From the NCBI GenBank assembly GCA_016928775.1, contig JAFGKD010000087.1, positions 1-64,000 of the forward strand: 64,000 nt of DNA. Direction: 5' to 3'. Positions within the stretch are counted from its first letter, which is position 1. Each line of letters begins with the position of its first letter. Shown piece by piece: positions 23,968-33,161 of the stretch. Below the pieces are notes generated by a model, which searched no databases, was not told the origin of the DNA, and saw only the letters and a program-made list of their open reading frames with translations. A program made the translations under genes and the position numbers. The stretch is from Candidatus Zhuqueibacterota bacterium (GTDB taxonomy: Bacteria > Zhuqueibacterota > Zhuqueibacteria > Residuimicrobiales > Krinioviventaceae).

Positions 23968-26328
23968 ATGCTGTATAATAAGGTCAATATTTTACTTCTC
24001 TTGCTTTATATTCTCAGTTCAATATTAAACGCAACAGGTCTGCCGGTAAAAGACATCCAGCAAGCTATAAGCGAAAAAAATGCTTCCTGGCGCGCCACGG
24101 AAAACAAATTCACTGCCATGAGCGCTGAGGAACGGCGATGGTACGCGGGTGCGATTCCTGTGCGGCCGGAGGACGTCGCATCAGATCAAATATTATCCCT
24201 GCCCACTGTAGAGATTTTACCGGATTCATTTGACTGGCGCGACAACAATGGAGACTGGGTGACGCCGGTCAAAGACCAGGGTCAGTGCGGCAGTTGTTGG
24301 GCGTTTTCAGCCGTTGGACAGGTGGAAGCCTGGTGGAAAATTCGTAATGGCGATCCAGCAAAAAATATCGACTTGTCGGAACAATTTTTATTGGCGTGCA
24401 GTGATGCCGGCAACTGCGAAGATGGTGGCCGGATCGATGAATCGCTCGAGTTCATTGCCTATACCGGTATACCATACGAATCAGATTTGCCCTACAGAGC
24501 GGTTTCCAGTATTCCCTGCTCCGATACCAAACCGGGGTGGGAGAATCATGCTGTTTCCATTCCGGCGTGGGGATATATCACCCTTGCTCAGGCGCATGTG
24601 GACAACATCAAAAGTGCGGTTTTCCGTCATCCGTTATCGGTGAGCTTTGAGGTCTTTGATGATTTTTATTCCTATTTTGATGGAGTTTACGAGCATGTTT
24701 TTGGTGAATCATCGGGCTGGCACGCTGTGGTTATTGTGGGCTGGAACGATCGCGAAGAGAGCTGGATTGTGAAAAACAGCTGGGGCGATAGTTGGGGGGA
24801 TTCCGGCTACTTTCGTATCAAATGGGGCGATAGTAGTATGGGCCGTTTTGCTCCATATATTTGGGATGAAACACCAACTGCTTTTTTGGTCGCCTCGACA
24901 AACTCGATAGATATTGAGCTCACCTACGGTGACATTGATACTCTGGAGGTTTCTATTTATAATTATGGCCCCGATGCCGCGCACTTTTTTGCCAACGAGT
25001 CCATTTTATACGCAAACGAACCAGACTGGCTCGTGCTGGAGCAGAGCGCCGGCATATTATCCATATCTGATTCAGCATACATCAATCTCATTTTAAACAC
25101 TCGCGAGCTCAAACCGGGAAATTATGCGCAGGAGATCAGAATTATCACCAACGATATCATCGCTCCGCATATAAAAATTCCGGTTAGCCTCACTGTGACC
25201 AAACCACAATATGATGCGCGGGTCAATCGTCTCGACATCCCCCCGGATGGTTTCACATTGTTATCATGGGCGACACTCGGCTGCGAGATTGGCAATGTCG
25301 GCGCTCAAACAATGACCGATTTTGATGTTGCATGCCATATCAAGCAGAATGGCAAAACCATTTTTCAAGACACGTCGCATGTCGCTCTCTTGCCGGTCAA
25401 TTCCCGCCAAACAGTCGACTTTGCACCGTTCAAATTGCGGCAGACCGGCCATCTCGACTGCGAAATCAACATTGTTCATTCACCAAATGATTACAACGAC
25501 TTTAATAATGTATTGTCTGCCAAAATACCGGTCACGCACCTCGTCGAGGGATTTGAATCCACAAACGAGCACTGGCTCATCGATTCCGGATGGGCCTTCA
25601 CGGATGCGGTAAATGGCCATAGCGGCAGCGCCTCGGCACATGTGAACGGTGGCATTTATCCATACTTGAATAATATGAATACGACAATGACTTATCTGCC
25701 CGGCTTTGAATTAGCCGGCCTTGACACCTTTTTTGTCACATTTTGGACGCGGTATGTCACCGCCGATTCCAATGATTTTTGTCTTGTCGAGACAAGCGGC
25801 GATAGTGCAACCTGGGAGTTCGCTGACTCTTTCACCGGCGTTCAGCCGGCATGGGAGAGACATGTACTCAATTTAACCCGATACGCCCAGGAGCGACGGG
25901 AGAAAGCCTGGGTTCGTTTTCAGTTTGTATCGGATGCACTGGGCACCAGCATAGGTGTACTCATCGATGATCTCGAGGTCTATACCGAAACCATTGAAGA
26001 AACAGGCACAAATCCGGAGACAGGTGTAGCGCGCGACATTGAACAACCTGTGGATTATCATCTGGCACAAAATTATCCAAATCCGTTTAATCCTGCCACA
26101 ACAATAAGCTATTCGATTCCCGTATCCGCGCATGTGATGTTGACAATATATGATATTCAGGGTCGCTTTGTTGAGCACTGTATCGATGTTTATCAGCCGG
26201 CCGGTCAGCATAAACTGACATGGACCGCCACTGCACAACCAGCCGGGATTTATTTTGCCACCCTGGTTGTGAACGGCGAAAATGGTTACACTTTTATGGA
26301 TCGGATAAAAATGGTATTGGTCAAATAA
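23968..26328 (+). CDS. Secreted papain-family (C1A) cysteine protease with C-terminal sorting domain
   Basis: A 786-residue preproprotein. A signal peptide covers about 22 residues. A short propeptide shares NASWRATEN with the next gene. The peptidase domain has the active-site triad: Cys110 in GQCGSCWAFS, His252 in GWHAVVIVGWND and Asn270 in VKNSWGDSWG, with the oxyanion Gln in KDQGQ. Beta-rich domains of the CARDB and MAM-like types follow. The last 85 residues are a sorting tail beginning LAQNYPNPFNPATTISYSI and ending in a basic MVLVK. It should be exported to the cell surface or medium and degrade protein. It starts a three-protease run of tightly spaced genes. Confidence 0.9.
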   Translation: MLYNKVNILLLLLYILSSILNATGLPVKDIQQAISEKNASWRATENKFTAMSAEERRWYAGAIPVRPEDVASDQILSLPTVEILPDSFDWRDNNGDWVTPVKDQGQCGSCWAFSAVGQVEAWWKIRNGDPAKNIDLSEQFLLACSDAGNCEDGGRIDESLEFIAYTGIPYESDLPYRAVSSIPCSDTKPGWENHAVSIPAWGYITLAQAHVDNIKSAVFRHPLSVSFEVFDDFYSYFDGVYEHVFGESSGWHAVVIVGWNDREESWIVKNSWGDSWGDSGYFRIKWGDSSMGRFAPYIWDETPTAFLVASTNSIDIELTYGDIDTLEVSIYNYGPDAAHFFANESILYANEPDWLVLEQSAGILSISDSAYINLILNTRELKPGNYAQEIRIITNDIIAPHIKIPVSLTVTKPQYDARVNRLDIPPDGFTLLSWATLGCEIGNVGAQTMTDFDVACHIKQNGKTIFQDTSHVALLPVNSRQTVDFAPFKLRQTGHLDCEINIVHSPNDYNDFNNVLSAKIPVTHLVEGFESTNEHWLIDSGWAFTDAVNGHSGSASAHVNGGIYPYLNNMNTTMTYLPGFELAGLDTFFVTFWTRYVTADSNDFCLVETSGDSATWEFADSFTGVQPAWERHVLNLTRYAQERREKAWVRFQFVSDALGTSIGVLIDDLEVYTETIEETGTNPETGVARDIEQPVDYHLAQNYPNPFNPATTISYSIPVSAHVMLTIYDIQGRFVEHCIDVYQPAGQHKLTWTATAQPAGIYFATLVVNGENGYTFMDRIKMVLVK

Positions 26329-26344
26329 TAGTAAAGGAACATCG

Positions 26345-29251
26345 ATGAAGCTCAAACTTGCGGTTGTTATTTGTCTTGGAGCGTTTAGTTTCGCTTACGC
26401 CGAATCCAGACTTGACGAAATCAGGGAGGCTATCCATTCGAACAATGCAACGTGGCGTGCGGCCGAGAACTGGGTCACCCGGCTCAGCCGCGACGAATTA
26501 TCCCAATTGTGCGGAACAATCATAGCACCAGCGCCCGATGCCCAATCGTGTTTCATCACTTTGCCGCCAGTGAGTGAATTGCCCAGCGAACTGGACTGGC
26601 GCGAGAATAACGGTAACTGGGTGACCTCGGTGAAGAATCAGGGCGGTTGCGGCAGTTGCTGGAATTTTTCCGCCACCGCTCAAGTTGAAGCGTGGTGGCA
26701 CATTTTTAATAATAATCCCCAGACAAACCTGGATTTGTCCGAACAGTTTGTTTTATCATGCAGCGATGCCGGGACTTGTAATGGTGGTCGCGTCGAGTTG
26801 GCCCTGTCTTTTTATCAAACGAATGGCGTACCACTTGAATCGTGTCTGCCCTATCAAGCCACGGATTATGTGTTCTGCAGTGAAGCATGCCCGGACTGGC
26901 AAGAACAGGCTGTCACCATTCCGGGGTGGGGCTATGTGACGCTGGAAGAACCCATCGTGGAGAATATCAAGCAGGCCTTGTTGTATCATCCGGTCTCTGC
27001 CTCGTACACGGTGTACGAAGACTTTTTATATTACGACAAAGGCGTCTACGAACATGTCTGGGGTAACGATGTCGGTGGACACGCCATTTTGATCGTCGGC
27101 TGGAATGATGCTGAACAGAGCTGGATCTGCAAAAACAGTTGGGATACGGATTGGGGAGAAAACGGCTATTTCCGCATCAAATGGGGGGATTCCGGCATGG
27201 GGCAGTATGTCCCCTTTATTTATGATGAATTAACCAGTGCTGCGCTTGAGCTGTCACCGGCGACTATTGAGCTGACGCTGGTCAGCGGTGACTCGGCGAT
27301 CACACCCGTGCGGATCAAAAATGTCGGTGACGGCCAACTCTACTTTTCGCTGATCGATTATGCTGTGCCAATTGCTTTTTTCCCTGATCCGACAAATGCC
27401 TACGACGGCTCTTCCTGGTGGTGCGCTGATCCCGAAGCCGGCGGCTACAAAGATCACTGGCTGCAATATCTGGATACGCCGGTGATCGATCTCTCCGGCA
27501 CATCAGAACCACAGCTCGCTTTTCAGACATATTGGGCGATTGAACCACCCGAAGGTACCGATCCCCCATGGGATGGTTGGGATGGCGCCAATGTGTGGAT
27601 TTCAACGGATTCCGGCGCGACCTACACGGTTATTCATCCTTCTACTCCCGACTATACATGCCAAAGTCTGTGGGCTTTTGGCGAACCGGAACAAGGCTGG
27701 AACATGGGACCAAACATCGCCGGCTGGGCTGGAAAAAGCGATGGGTGGAACCTCGCCCTGTTCGATCTCTCGGCTTTCGCATCCCGGCAGGTTATCATTC
27801 GTTTCGCTTTTGCCTCGGATTTGGCCTTTTGTACGGCTGATGATCCAACGCTGCTCGGCTTTTTTGTCGACGAAATCCTGGTCTCTGATGGCACGCAAGT
27901 GCTCTTTTTTGATGATGCAGATGATATCACAACGATGCATCGCCAGGGTTTTGGCATCCAGGCAGCTGACTGGATGGGTTTTGATTCACCTGGCGGCCTC
28001 CTGGGCCCGGGCGAGTCTGTAGATGCTTATTTGTCTATTTCGACCAAAAAATTAGCCGTCGGCGCATACGAGGGTTTGATTGAGGTCTCGTCGAATGACA
28101 CGACCACATTGGCCGAGCTGCCAGTTCATTTGACCGTGGCGTCGGCGGACTATGACCTTGGCGTCAACCACATTTATAGCCCGGAGAAGCTGCCGCTGCT
28201 CACCGGCTATTCACCTGTCGCTACAATTCATAACAATGGTTCCACTAATGCTTCTGATTTTGATGTTTATTGTGAAATGACGGCTTTTGACAGCCTCATT
28301 TATTCTGAATCCCGCCATATTGAATCCCTTCCACCGGATTTGAGGATCCGCGTTACTTTTCCAGACTTTGTCCCGCTGGATACCTGTTCTGTTCAGGTGA
28401 AAGTGTTCATTCAAAATTTTTCCAATGACCAGTTCACTTATAATGATTCGTTGACCTCACATTTTTCCGTGACATCCACGATCGATGATTTCGAAACGGC
28501 AAATCCTCTCTGGATCGCCGAGGGTGGCTGGGCTGTCACCAGCGAACATGCCGGCTACCAAAGTGACTATGCAGCGCATGTGAACGGCGGCACAGTGCCG
28601 TACGAAGCAAATATGGACGCTGTTTTTACATACTCGCAGCATTTTAATGTCGAACAGGCTGACAGCATTCTGTTATCTTATTGGGCCTGGACGTTTACCG
28701 AGGATGGACAGGACAACTGCTATCTTGAAGTGAGTACGGATTCTCTCGTCTGGACGGCAGTGGATACGCTCACCGGTATGTATCCGAGCTTTATTCAACA
28801 TCATGTGCCCATCTCACCTGTTCTGCCGGATAACGCAAACAAACTATGGCTGCGTTTTCGTTTTACCAGCAATGCCACAGAACAATTTGTCGGCGTATTC
28901 ATCGATGACATCGCTATCTCGGCGACCAGAAAGAAAATTGATACGCAAATTTACTCGAATGCGCTGACGAATCTCGATTGGCGTCTCGATCAAAACTACC
29001 CAAATCCATTTAATCCGTTCACCACAATTCGCTATTCTCTGGCGAAACCATCGCATGTGACAATCAGTATATTCAGCTTGACGGGTCGCCGGATCGAGAC
29101 GCTCATGGATGAACCGCAGCAGGCCGGTTGGCATGGTGTTACCTGGAGACCACAAGCCGTTGCCTCTGGCGTATATATTTATAAAATGCAGGCGAAAACG
29201 GAAACCGGCGAGACGTTTCAGGCGTTGAAAAAAATGCTGTTCATCAAGTAA
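26345..29251 (+). CDS. Second secreted papain-family protease with sorting domain (paralogue)
   Basis: A 968-residue paralogue of the preceding gene, 16 nt downstream. It has a signal peptide (VVICLGAFSFAYA) and the same short pro-region NATWRAAEN. The triad is Cys105 in GGCGSCWNFS, His246 in GGHAILIVGWND and Asn264 in CKNSWDTDWG. It differs by about 190 extra residues between the peptidase and the CARDB-like part, which form a MAM-like adhesion module (WWCADPEAGGY...DEILVSDG). A second such module lies near the C-terminus. The tail starts DQNYPNPFNPFTTIRYSL. The pair probably arose by tandem duplication and then diverged by domain gain or loss. Confidence 0.9.
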   Translation: MKLKLAVVICLGAFSFAYAESRLDEIREAIHSNNATWRAAENWVTRLSRDELSQLCGTIIAPAPDAQSCFITLPPVSELPSELDWRENNGNWVTSVKNQGGCGSCWNFSATAQVEAWWHIFNNNPQTNLDLSEQFVLSCSDAGTCNGGRVELALSFYQTNGVPLESCLPYQATDYVFCSEACPDWQEQAVTIPGWGYVTLEEPIVENIKQALLYHPVSASYTVYEDFLYYDKGVYEHVWGNDVGGHAILIVGWNDAEQSWICKNSWDTDWGENGYFRIKWGDSGMGQYVPFIYDELTSAALELSPATIELTLVSGDSAITPVRIKNVGDGQLYFSLIDYAVPIAFFPDPTNAYDGSSWWCADPEAGGYKDHWLQYLDTPVIDLSGTSEPQLAFQTYWAIEPPEGTDPPWDGWDGANVWISTDSGATYTVIHPSTPDYTCQSLWAFGEPEQGWNMGPNIAGWAGKSDGWNLALFDLSAFASRQVIIRFAFASDLAFCTADDPTLLGFFVDEILVSDGTQVLFFDDADDITTMHRQGFGIQAADWMGFDSPGGLLGPGESVDAYLSISTKKLAVGAYEGLIEVSSNDTTTLAELPVHLTVASADYDLGVNHIYSPEKLPLLTGYSPVATIHNNGSTNASDFDVYCEMTAFDSLIYSESRHIESLPPDLRIRVTFPDFVPLDTCSVQVKVFIQNFSNDQFTYNDSLTSHFSVTSTIDDFETANPLWIAEGGWAVTSEHAGYQSDYAAHVNGGTVPYEANMDAVFTYSQHFNVEQADSILLSYWAWTFTEDGQDNCYLEVSTDSLVWTAVDTLTGMYPSFIQHHVPISPVLPDNANKLWLRFRFTSNATEQFVGVFIDDIAISATRKKIDTQIYSNALTNLDWRLDQNYPNPFNPFTTIRYSLAKPSHVTISIFSLTGRRIETLMDEPQQAGWHGVTWRPQAVASGVYIYKMQAKTETGETFQALKKMLFIK

Positions 29252-29276
29252 AAAATCATCCCACAGGAGAATGGTC

Positions 29277-31526
29277 TTGAAAATATGTCTGTTTACCTTC
29301 GCGCTGTATCTATTATGTTCATCATTTGCCATGGCGAATGTGGGTAAACTTGATCCTCGACTCCAAAGACTGGCGTTAGCCGCAGAGAGCGGGACGGTCA
29401 CCGAATCATCCATTCTCCGAAAACGGGGCGAGATTAATTTTGTCCGCGTGATCGCCACTTTCGACGGACGGGTGCACGAGCTGGCGCACGCCGGCGCCGG
29501 CATAATTTTTTTCCGAGAAAACATGGCGATTCTTGAGGTTCCGTTGACCGGTTTACGAGATATTGCCAACCTTCCCTCTATAACGTATATGGAAGCACCC
29601 ACGCCATCCAAAGCATTGTTAGATAAAAGTGCTCAAGCGATCAGTGCGATCAAAGCCCGAGAACAGTTGGGAGCCACCGGCAGAGGTATCATTGTCGGTA
29701 TTGTTGATTCCGGCATCGATTGGCGACACGATGATTTTCGTAAACCGGATGGCTCGACCCGGATCAAATATATTCTTGATCTGAGCGAACCGGGGCCGCA
29801 CTATACCGGTTCAATTTACACCGAAGCACAGATCAACGATGCCCTGAATGGTTTTGGTCGAGTTTATGAAACAGATGCAAGTGGTCATGGGACGCATGTG
29901 ACCGGAATAGTAGCGGGCGACGGCACAGCAGGAACCGGCTATGGCGACTATGCCGGCATCGCCCCGGCGGCCGATATCGTTGCTGTCAAAGCGACGCGTG
30001 ATGCGGAGGGACGGGAGTTTTTTACTGACGATCAAATCGTCGCCCTCGCATTCATAGACAGCGTTGCCGATGTTTTAGGCAAGCCGTGGGTGGCGAACCT
30101 GAGCCTTGGCGGCCACAGCGGCGCCCATGACGGAACGTCGCCAGTCGAACGCTTTATCGATATGCTGACCGGACCGGGAATTCAGGGAAAGGTCGTGGTC
30201 ACCGTTGCCGGCAATGACGGCGATATGGATATTCACGCGCAAGCGACCATCGAGTCGAGCCCGCAACTACCCGTTATATCGTTTCATCTTGATCCCTATA
30301 TCGCCAATGTTGGCACCGGCAACGACATTGTCATACTGGATGGCTGGTATGACGGTGCAAGAAAGATTGGCGTGACGCTTATCTCGCCTTCAGGGAATCG
30401 CTATGGTCCAGTGCTGCCAGGTGAAGTGTTGCCGGATGACAATAGCTCCGGCAAGGTCACCAACGAAGGAACGATCTACATGTGGAATGGCTTTTATGAG
30501 AGTGGCAATGAGTATAGACAGGGCACGAATCCGCATAATGGGGATCGAGAATTTTACCTTCAAATATCTGACGATGATGCGCGGCGACCGGCCGATGGCG
30601 AGTGGACATTGGAATTTTCCGGCATCGGTGGTGACATCGATGTGTGGATCAGCAACGCGACGATGGATGCCTATTTTGTGCAGGGCAAAGTGGATGATGG
30701 CAAACTGGCGATTCCGGGCACAGCACGGAACGCCATAACGGTCGCATCATTCATCTCAAAAAAAAGCTGGGACGATCTCGACGGCAATCGCCTCACTTAT
30801 GATTCGCAAGGTTTATATTCGGAAGGCGACTTGTCCGCTTTTTCCAGTCCGGGGCCGGTGCGCAAGGGCGGCTACCAGAAACCGGAGATTGCCGCTCCGG
30901 GACAAATTATCGTCAGTGCTCTGTCTGTGGATGCGCCGCCAACGAATGAAAACAGCATCTTTTTTTCCGGCAACATCAGCTACCCGAATGCTCTGGTGAA
31001 CAACGATGGTTTTCATGGCTTGAACAGCGGTACCAGTATGGCCGCACCGCATGTCACCGGTGCCGTAGCGCTTTTGCTGGAACAGACTCCCGAGTTGTCC
31101 ACCATTCAGGTGCGGGATCTCATCACAAAGTCAGCCGATAGCAACAGCAAAACCGGCGCTGTTCCAAATACCTTATGGGGGTGGGGAAAACTGAACATAC
31201 ATGACGCGCTCCTGACAGATCCTGATCCCGAAGAAGAGCAACCGGTCTTTATGCTCCACCCGCCGTGGCCAAATCCGTTTGTCGGGACCGTAAAAATCGA
31301 ATATGATTTGCCAGTTTTGGAGAATATGCCAGCGCTACAAATTGTTATCTTTAACGCTTTGGGACGCCGAGTCAAAGAAATTCAAAAATTCGGCGGCCTT
31401 GAATTTAACTGGGATGGTCGAGATGACAGTGGAACGCCGGTGGGCAGTGGTGTTTATTTTATCCAGGCGTCATTTGGCCGTCAAAAACAATTGCAAAAAG
31501 TTGTCTTTTTAGGTATGGAAAAATAA
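29277..31526 (+). CDS. Secreted subtilisin-family (S8) serine protease with sorting domain
   Basis: About 749 residues. A signal peptide (KICLFTFALYLLCSSFAMA) is followed by a propeptide of about 100 residues. The catalytic triad is Asp in GIVDSGIDW (near residue 143), His in SGHGTHVTG (near 203) and Ser in SGTSMAAPHV (near 586), with the oxyanion Asn in VAGNDG. A P-domain-like insert (GTIYMWNGFYE) splits the peptidase domain. The tail is a divergent sorting domain (PPWPNPFVGTVKIEYDL). I use the TTG at 29277 because AGGAG (29265-29269) lies 7 nt upstream, whereas the in-frame ATG at 29271 is only 1 nt away from it. Confidence 0.88.
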   Translation: MKICLFTFALYLLCSSFAMANVGKLDPRLQRLALAAESGTVTESSILRKRGEINFVRVIATFDGRVHELAHAGAGIIFFRENMAILEVPLTGLRDIANLPSITYMEAPTPSKALLDKSAQAISAIKAREQLGATGRGIIVGIVDSGIDWRHDDFRKPDGSTRIKYILDLSEPGPHYTGSIYTEAQINDALNGFGRVYETDASGHGTHVTGIVAGDGTAGTGYGDYAGIAPAADIVAVKATRDAEGREFFTDDQIVALAFIDSVADVLGKPWVANLSLGGHSGAHDGTSPVERFIDMLTGPGIQGKVVVTVAGNDGDMDIHAQATIESSPQLPVISFHLDPYIANVGTGNDIVILDGWYDGARKIGVTLISPSGNRYGPVLPGEVLPDDNSSGKVTNEGTIYMWNGFYESGNEYRQGTNPHNGDREFYLQISDDDARRPADGEWTLEFSGIGGDIDVWISNATMDAYFVQGKVDDGKLAIPGTARNAITVASFISKKSWDDLDGNRLTYDSQGLYSEGDLSAFSSPGPVRKGGYQKPEIAAPGQIIVSALSVDAPPTNENSIFFSGNISYPNALVNNDGFHGLNSGTSMAAPHVTGAVALLLEQTPELSTIQVRDLITKSADSNSKTGAVPNTLWGWGKLNIHDALLTDPDPEEEQPVFMLHPPWPNPFVGTVKIEYDLPVLENMPALQIVIFNALGRRVKEIQKFGGLEFNWDGRDDSGTPVGSGVYFIQASFGRQKQLQKVVFLGMEK

Positions 31527-31566
31527 GGCAAACAACCATTGATCAATTAAAAAAGGGAGGTTTATT

Positions 31567-31992
31567 ATGGCATCGTTATTAGACAGCATTCGGGATGGTT
31601 TGGAGTTGGTTGTCGACAAGACGGAAGAGTACAGCAAAATCGGCAAACTCAAAGTTGACATTTTGACCATCAAGCGCAAAATCGAGAAGCAATTCACCGA
31701 GTTAGGTGGTCGCACCTACGATATATTAACCGGTGAAGATGCAAAATCTCTGCAAAAAGACGAAGAAGTAAAAAAAATAACCGATGATATTCAAGCGCTC
31801 GAAGCTCAGCTCAAGGAAAAGGAAGCCGAGATTGAAAAAGTGAAAGAAGAAAAAGAAAAAGAACGCCAGGAACGGCAGGAAGCGCGCAAAAAACAGGCGG
31901 ATGTCAAAGTCACTGATGATGAGGAAGAATCCATCAATTCGGAGGATATTGAGGACGCAAAGATTGTGCAAGAGAAAAAGAAACAAGACTGA
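31567..31992 (+). CDS. Coiled-coil protein of unknown function
   Basis: A 141-residue protein with no recognised family. The first 50 residues include a possible amphipathic region and IGKLKVDILTIKRKIEKQFTE, resembling small proteins with YtxH-like helices. Residues 60-115 are a highly charged coiled coil rich in Lys and Glu, and the end is acidic. It has no signal peptide. AAAGGGAGG lies 6 nt before the ATG, an unusually strong ribosome binding site for this window. It ends 1 nt before the CapA-like gene, so the two are probably co-translated. Confidence 0.7.
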   Translation: MASLLDSIRDGLELVVDKTEEYSKIGKLKVDILTIKRKIEKQFTELGGRTYDILTGEDAKSLQKDEEVKKITDDIQALEAQLKEKEAEIEKVKEEKEKERQERQEARKKQADVKVTDDEEESINSEDIEDAKIVQEKKKQD

Positions 31993-31993
31993 T

Positions 31994-33142
31994 ATGTCCA
32001 CCAAATTTAGAACCATTGCACATGCCGGAGTGTTTCTGCTCATTCCGGCATTTTTTATATCGCTTCAGGCGGTGGAAACGGTCTCCGATTTTTTGATCCA
32101 CCGCGAGCCAGGACGTCTGATCACCGAAGAAAAACCGGTGTGGCTCATGCCGTCGACCGAACCAACAATCACTCTTGCTGCGGCGGGGGACTTGATGATG
32201 AGCTCGTGGATCATTGATGTCGTCAACGAACAGGGCGTTGATTTCCCCTTTGACAGCACGCGTGATTTTATCGAAACCGCCGATGTCGCTATCGCCAATC
32301 TTGAAGCACCATTAACGGCGCAAGGTGAGAGATTTGCGGACAAAAAGTACACTTTTAAAGTGCCACCGCATTTTGTCACCGGTATTGCCAATGCCGGTTT
32401 TGATGTTGTGACCATGGCCAATAATCACATTGTTGATTTTGGTTGCGAGGGCATTGTGAATACATTTATCGCTCTGCAGGAGGCTGGAATTTATTTTTGC
32501 GGTGCCGGAGACAATCGTGAACAAGCATGCGCTCCGACCATTATGGATGTGAATGGCATGAAAATCGCGTTTATCGGTTTTTCCATGACTTATCCCGAGG
32601 AGTTTTGGGCGACCACGACAAGATGTGGCACGTGCTATCCGACAGAGGAAGTGCTTTACCAGTCAATCACCGAAGCAGAACGAATGGCTGATCTCACAGT
32701 AGTCAGTTTTCATTGGGGTGCTGAAAAGTATAGCTCGCCGCGTGCCTATCAAATGGCTTACGGGCGCCTGGCTATTGATTTTGGCGCTGATCTGGTGCTC
32801 GGGCATCATCCGCACGTTTTGCAGGGGCTCGAAATTTACAAAGGGAAATTAATCGCCTATAGTCTGGGGAATTACGTCTTTGCATCATATAGCAACTCGG
32901 CGACAACGAGTATGATCTTGCGCGTCAAATTTGATTCAACAGGGCTGCTCCTTGGCAGGATTATTCCGATCAACGTGTATAACGCCGAGGTTAATTTTCA
33001 GCCGGTCGTTCTACAAGGACAAAAGAAGCAAGGGGTGATCCAGGATCTCAACAGGTTTTCCAAACCTTTGAACAATAATAAAACAATCATTGATCAAGAC
33101 GGATACATTCTACCGTCAAAAGCATTGTCGTCTATGAATTAA
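31994..33142 (+). CDS. CapA-family (poly-gamma-glutamate synthesis) metallophosphoesterase-like protein
   Basis: A 382-residue protein with an N-terminal hydrophobic helix (GVFLLIPAFFISLQAV) that anchors or exports it. The PGA_cap/CapA domain shows LAAAGDLMMSS, NLEAPLT, VTMANNHIVDFG, SFHWGAEKY and LGHHPHVLQG, the metal-binding motifs of the calcineurin-like superfamily. CapA acts in export or anchoring of poly-gamma-glutamate in Bacillus, but most homologues have other, untested roles, and no capB/capC genes are nearby. The start at 31994 follows the upstream TGA by 1 nt. A terminator-like hairpin lies within the first 21 codons. Confidence 0.82.
   Translation: MSTKFRTIAHAGVFLLIPAFFISLQAVETVSDFLIHREPGRLITEEKPVWLMPSTEPTITLAAAGDLMMSSWIIDVVNEQGVDFPFDSTRDFIETADVAIANLEAPLTAQGERFADKKYTFKVPPHFVTGIANAGFDVVTMANNHIVDFGCEGIVNTFIALQEAGIYFCGAGDNREQACAPTIMDVNGMKIAFIGFSMTYPEEFWATTTRCGTCYPTEEVLYQSITEAERMADLTVVSFHWGAEKYSSPRAYQMAYGRLAIDFGADLVLGHHPHVLQGLEIYKGKLIAYSLGNYVFASYSNSATTSMILRVKFDSTGLLLGRIIPINVYNAEVNFQPVVLQGQKKQGVIQDLNRFSKPLNNNKTIIDQDGYILPSKALSSMN
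32022..32056 (+). terminator. Terminator-like hairpin inside the start of the CapA-like gene
   Basis: ATGCCGGA (32022-32029) pairs perfectly with TCCGGCAT (32044-32051) across a 14-nt loop and is followed at once by a T-run (32051-32056). In form it is an intrinsic terminator, but it lies 28 nt into the coding region. It could be an attenuator set by translation of the start of the gene, or chance. Confidence 0.4.
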
Positions 33143-33161
33143 TCACATCAAAGGGGGACAT

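Noticed and set aside
31994..33142. capA as proof of a poly-gamma-glutamate capsule
   Set aside because: No capB, capC or pgs partners are present, and CapA-fold proteins have many other contexts.
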